A DNA stretch of 64,000 nt from contig KE150451.1 of the NCBI GenBank assembly GCA_000411415.1, positions 246,512 through 310,511 on the forward strand, written 5' to 3'. The position numbers and the translations under genes are program-made. This DNA comes from Actinomyces sp. HPA0247. Lineage in GTDB: Bacteria > Actinomycetota > Actinomycetes > Actinomycetales > Actinomycetaceae. Of the stretch, positions 62,361-64,000 are shown one piece after another. Positions within the stretch are counted from its first letter, which is position 1. Each line of letters begins with the position of its first letter. The notes beneath the pieces were generated by a model, which saw only the letters and a program-made list of their open reading frames with translations, ran no database searches and was not told the origin of the DNA.

Positions 62361-63574
62361 GTACGCGCGTGTTTTCTCCGATTGGCCAGGTTTTTAACCT
62401 CCGCACTGCGGGTACCCTATGCGCCACGCTAGCACTCACGGGCATCGCCACCGCCTACCAGGCTGTTCCCACACGGGCCGACGACCGCCAGATCACGTCA
62501 GCTGACCAGGCCTACTACTCCTACTATCACCTGGACTCGGCACGAGCCAAGGGGTACACGGGAGCAGGCGTCACCATCGCGATCATCGACGGGACCGTCG
62601 ACACCTCCGTCCCGGAGCTTGCGGGAGCAAACATTACGGATAAGACCCCCTGTACCGTTCACTCGAGCACAGAGCATGCGGCACATGGGACTGCGATTGC
62701 CGCTTTGCTCGTCTCCAACAGCTACGGCATTGTTCCGGACGCGACCCTGCTGTCATATAGCATGCTCGATCCAACAAGTCACGCCGAATCCGATTGCACT
62801 GCCCCCTCAGGCTTTCCAATAAACATTCGACCATCCGATCTATCCTCGCTGATCAACCACGCAATCAACGACGGCGCAACCATCATTAACCTGTCCTCCT
62901 CCACCAGTTTACGCAGCGAAGATCTCAAGTGGGCAATCGCCAGATCAATGTCCCAGGGCGTCCTTATCACAGCTTCGGCAGGTAATGAGAGTCGTGATGA
63001 AAATGAGGATCACCTGTCATGGTGGTCAGGTGTGATCGGCGTTTCCGCCATTGATACCGACGGAAAGTTCGCTTCCTACTCCTCCTGGGGGCAGGGAGTC
63101 ACGACAACAGCTGTCGGAGGTCCAATCGCATACCATGATCTAGCGACCGGGACGGTCAGGCAAAATCGTGGTACCTCGTTTTCAGCCCCTATTGTCGCCG
63201 GCGCGCTCGCGCAGGCACGCGCCAAGTGGCCCAACGCGACCTCGAATCAGCTCCTCCAGCTCCTCATCAATACTGCGGTTGGGCACGAACAAGGATGGAA
63301 TCAATACGGCGGTTACGGTGCGGCAAACCTCGGCGGAATGCTCAACACCGATCCGAGCCAGTACCCTGACGAAAACCCACTGGCCGACAAGGGTGGCGGA
63401 TCGAGCCCAACCCCCGAAGAGATTCAGCAGTACACCGATGGACTGGTTGATCCGAGCGAGATCGCGTATGACAACTCCTACGCCTATCGGGGCCTCGACG
63501 AATCTCAGGCAACGAACAAGGACAACCCCTATCCCACTCATCTGGGAACCAGCCCTCGCTACCACGCGAAGTAG
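62339..63574 (+). CDS. S8 subtilisin-like protease, mycosin type
   Basis: Secreted serine protease of 411 residues. An N-terminal signal region (TLCATLALTGIATAYQAVPTRA) is followed by the triad Asp84 (AIIDGTVD), His116 (AAHGTAIAAL) and Ser280 (GTSFSAPIVAG), with SAGNESRDEN supplying the oxyanion Asn. Start ATG 62339 has AAGGA upstream; ATG 62354 is an alternative. Mycosins are membrane-anchored proteases of type VII secretion systems. Unlike mycobacterial MycP, no C-terminal membrane span is visible. The base composition looks less GC-rich than its neighbours. Confidence 0.9.
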   Translation: MGYQPMVSTRVFSPIGQVFNLRTAGTLCATLALTGIATAYQAVPTRADDRQITSADQAYYSYYHLDSARAKGYTGAGVTIAIIDGTVDTSVPELAGANITDKTPCTVHSSTEHAAHGTAIAALLVSNSYGIVPDATLLSYSMLDPTSHAESDCTAPSGFPINIRPSDLSSLINHAINDGATIINLSSSTSLRSEDLKWAIARSMSQGVLITASAGNESRDENEDHLSWWSGVIGVSAIDTDGKFASYSSWGQGVTTTAVGGPIAYHDLATGTVRQNRGTSFSAPIVAGALAQARAKWPNATSNQLLQLLINTAVGHEQGWNQYGGYGAANLGGMLNTDPSQYPDENPLADKGGGSSPTPEEIQQYTDGLVDPSEIAYDNSYAYRGLDESQATNKDNPYPTHLGTSPRYHAK

Positions 63575-63588
63575 GTCAGTGAAGTAGG

Positions 63589-63632
63589 TGGGGTGCCGGG
63601 CTCACGCCCAGCACCCCACCCACTTTTTTATT
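63589..63632 (+). terminator. terminator of the mycosin operon
   Basis: GGTGGGGTGC/GCACCCCACC stem followed by a T-run; the convergent gene's stop lies in the T-run. Confidence 0.88.
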
Positions 63633-64000
63633 GCTCCCTGTATTTCTCCGTCAGCTCCGGGGTGAGCCACTCCGGCACCCGCCCCTCCAGCGGCAAGAAC
63701 ATGGAAGGATTCTCACTGGAACCATCGCTACGTAGAGGACCCGCCGAGTAGAACGTCGTGCTCTGAATACCCACATGGGTGACGACATCGACAGACGCCG
63801 CGTAACTCGCGTTCGTCCACAAGAGCTGAACCATCTGCGAGTCACGCTTCTCCGACAGCGTGAACCCCAACGGCTTCAGCTTCTCATCGTAAACATCACG
63901 AATACGATCAGCGTCAGTTTCAGAGAAGGTATACGAGCGAGACATCAGCCGATAGAGCGGCGTGCTATCGGGGTACAGCTCATCAATGAAATCGTTCGCA
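63628..64000 (-). CDS. hypothetical protein, 5' end outside window
   Basis: The frame is open from the window edge to the stop at 63628, giving 123 residues or more (begins ANDFIDELYPDSTPLY). The sequence has SYTFSETDADRIRDVYDEKLKPLGFTLSEKRDSQMVQLLW, a mixed alpha/beta pattern with charged helices. I do not recognise it. An internal ATG at 63945 exists but the coding pattern clearly continues upstream. It may belong to the same accessory region as the mycosin operon. Confidence 0.65.
   Translation of the reverse strand, partial: ANDFIDELYPDSTPLYRLMSRSYTFSETDADRIRDVYDEKLKPLGFTLSEKRDSQMVQLLWTNASYAASVDVVTHVGIQSTTFYSAGPLRSDGSSENPSMFLPLEGRVPEWLTPELTEKYREQ

Overview
This is a 64-kb, GC-rich chromosomal window from an actinobacterium. 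The unpaired ClpP1/ClpP2 pair, the ClpX start and the tRNA set with mostly encoded CCA ends fit that phylum. Many genes have a -10 box 6-7 nt before the start codon. A secreted pullulanase with choline-binding-type repeats, LuxS and a mycosin point to the Actinomycetaceae (Schaalia/Actinomyces odontolyticus group). That placement is inference; no rRNA is present.

Layout. 1-2.5 kb: 3' end of a GH2 beta-galactosidase, a LacI regulator and chorismate mutase. 2.5-7.3 kb: clpX, clpP2, clpP1 and tig (protein quality control). 7.36-11.5 kb: tRNA-Pro, tRNA-Gly, an accessory insert, a zinc alcohol dehydrogenase and tRNA-His. 11.6-21.7 kb: cell-envelope and leucine genes (ATP-grasp protein, ddl, gpsA, lipoprotein, plsC, DAG kinase-like, murA, leuD, leuC, divergent IclR regulator). 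21.8-29.2 kb: pulA, tRNA-Glu, tRNA-Gln, gltX and a MalY-type lyase. 29.3-34 kb: purine nucleoside phosphorylase coupled to an NCS1 permease, an FAH-family protein and an alanine/sodium symporter. 34-46.5 kb: Ski2-like helicase and small housekeeping genes, an LplA with permuted domains, ilvD, a MetE-like enzyme and a GATase. 46.7-52.7 kb: manA, a heterodimeric ABC exporter-type pair behind a candidate iron box, and ilvE. 52.8-60.2 kb: YefM/YoeB toxin-antitoxin, luxS, dnaG, dgt and a beta-glucoside-type PTS EIIBCA. 60.3-64 kb: a small operon ending in a mycosin-like protease, resembling type VII secretion accessory genes, then a truncated reverse-strand gene.

The most unusual region is 7,615-10,347. 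A HEPN-motif Abi_2 (AbiD/F-like) gene and a strongly structured upstream leader form a cassette of about 1.29 kb. It is flanked by 101-bp direct repeats made of the alcohol dehydrogenase 3' end and its terminator. A 1,331-bp IS256-family (IS1249-type) insertion sequence with perfect 25-bp ends and an 8-bp target duplication (GATCATCG) then landed after codon 10 of the abi gene. Removing the IS and one target copy restores a 314-codon reading frame. No integrase is visible, so the cassette looks like a non-autonomous defence or toxin-antitoxin unit that was later inactivated.

Two window-wide patterns stand out. At least fifteen genes look leaderless. A motif of the form GACGAGGCCG(G/T)GGC recurs between genes, often as the arms of terminator-like hairpins.
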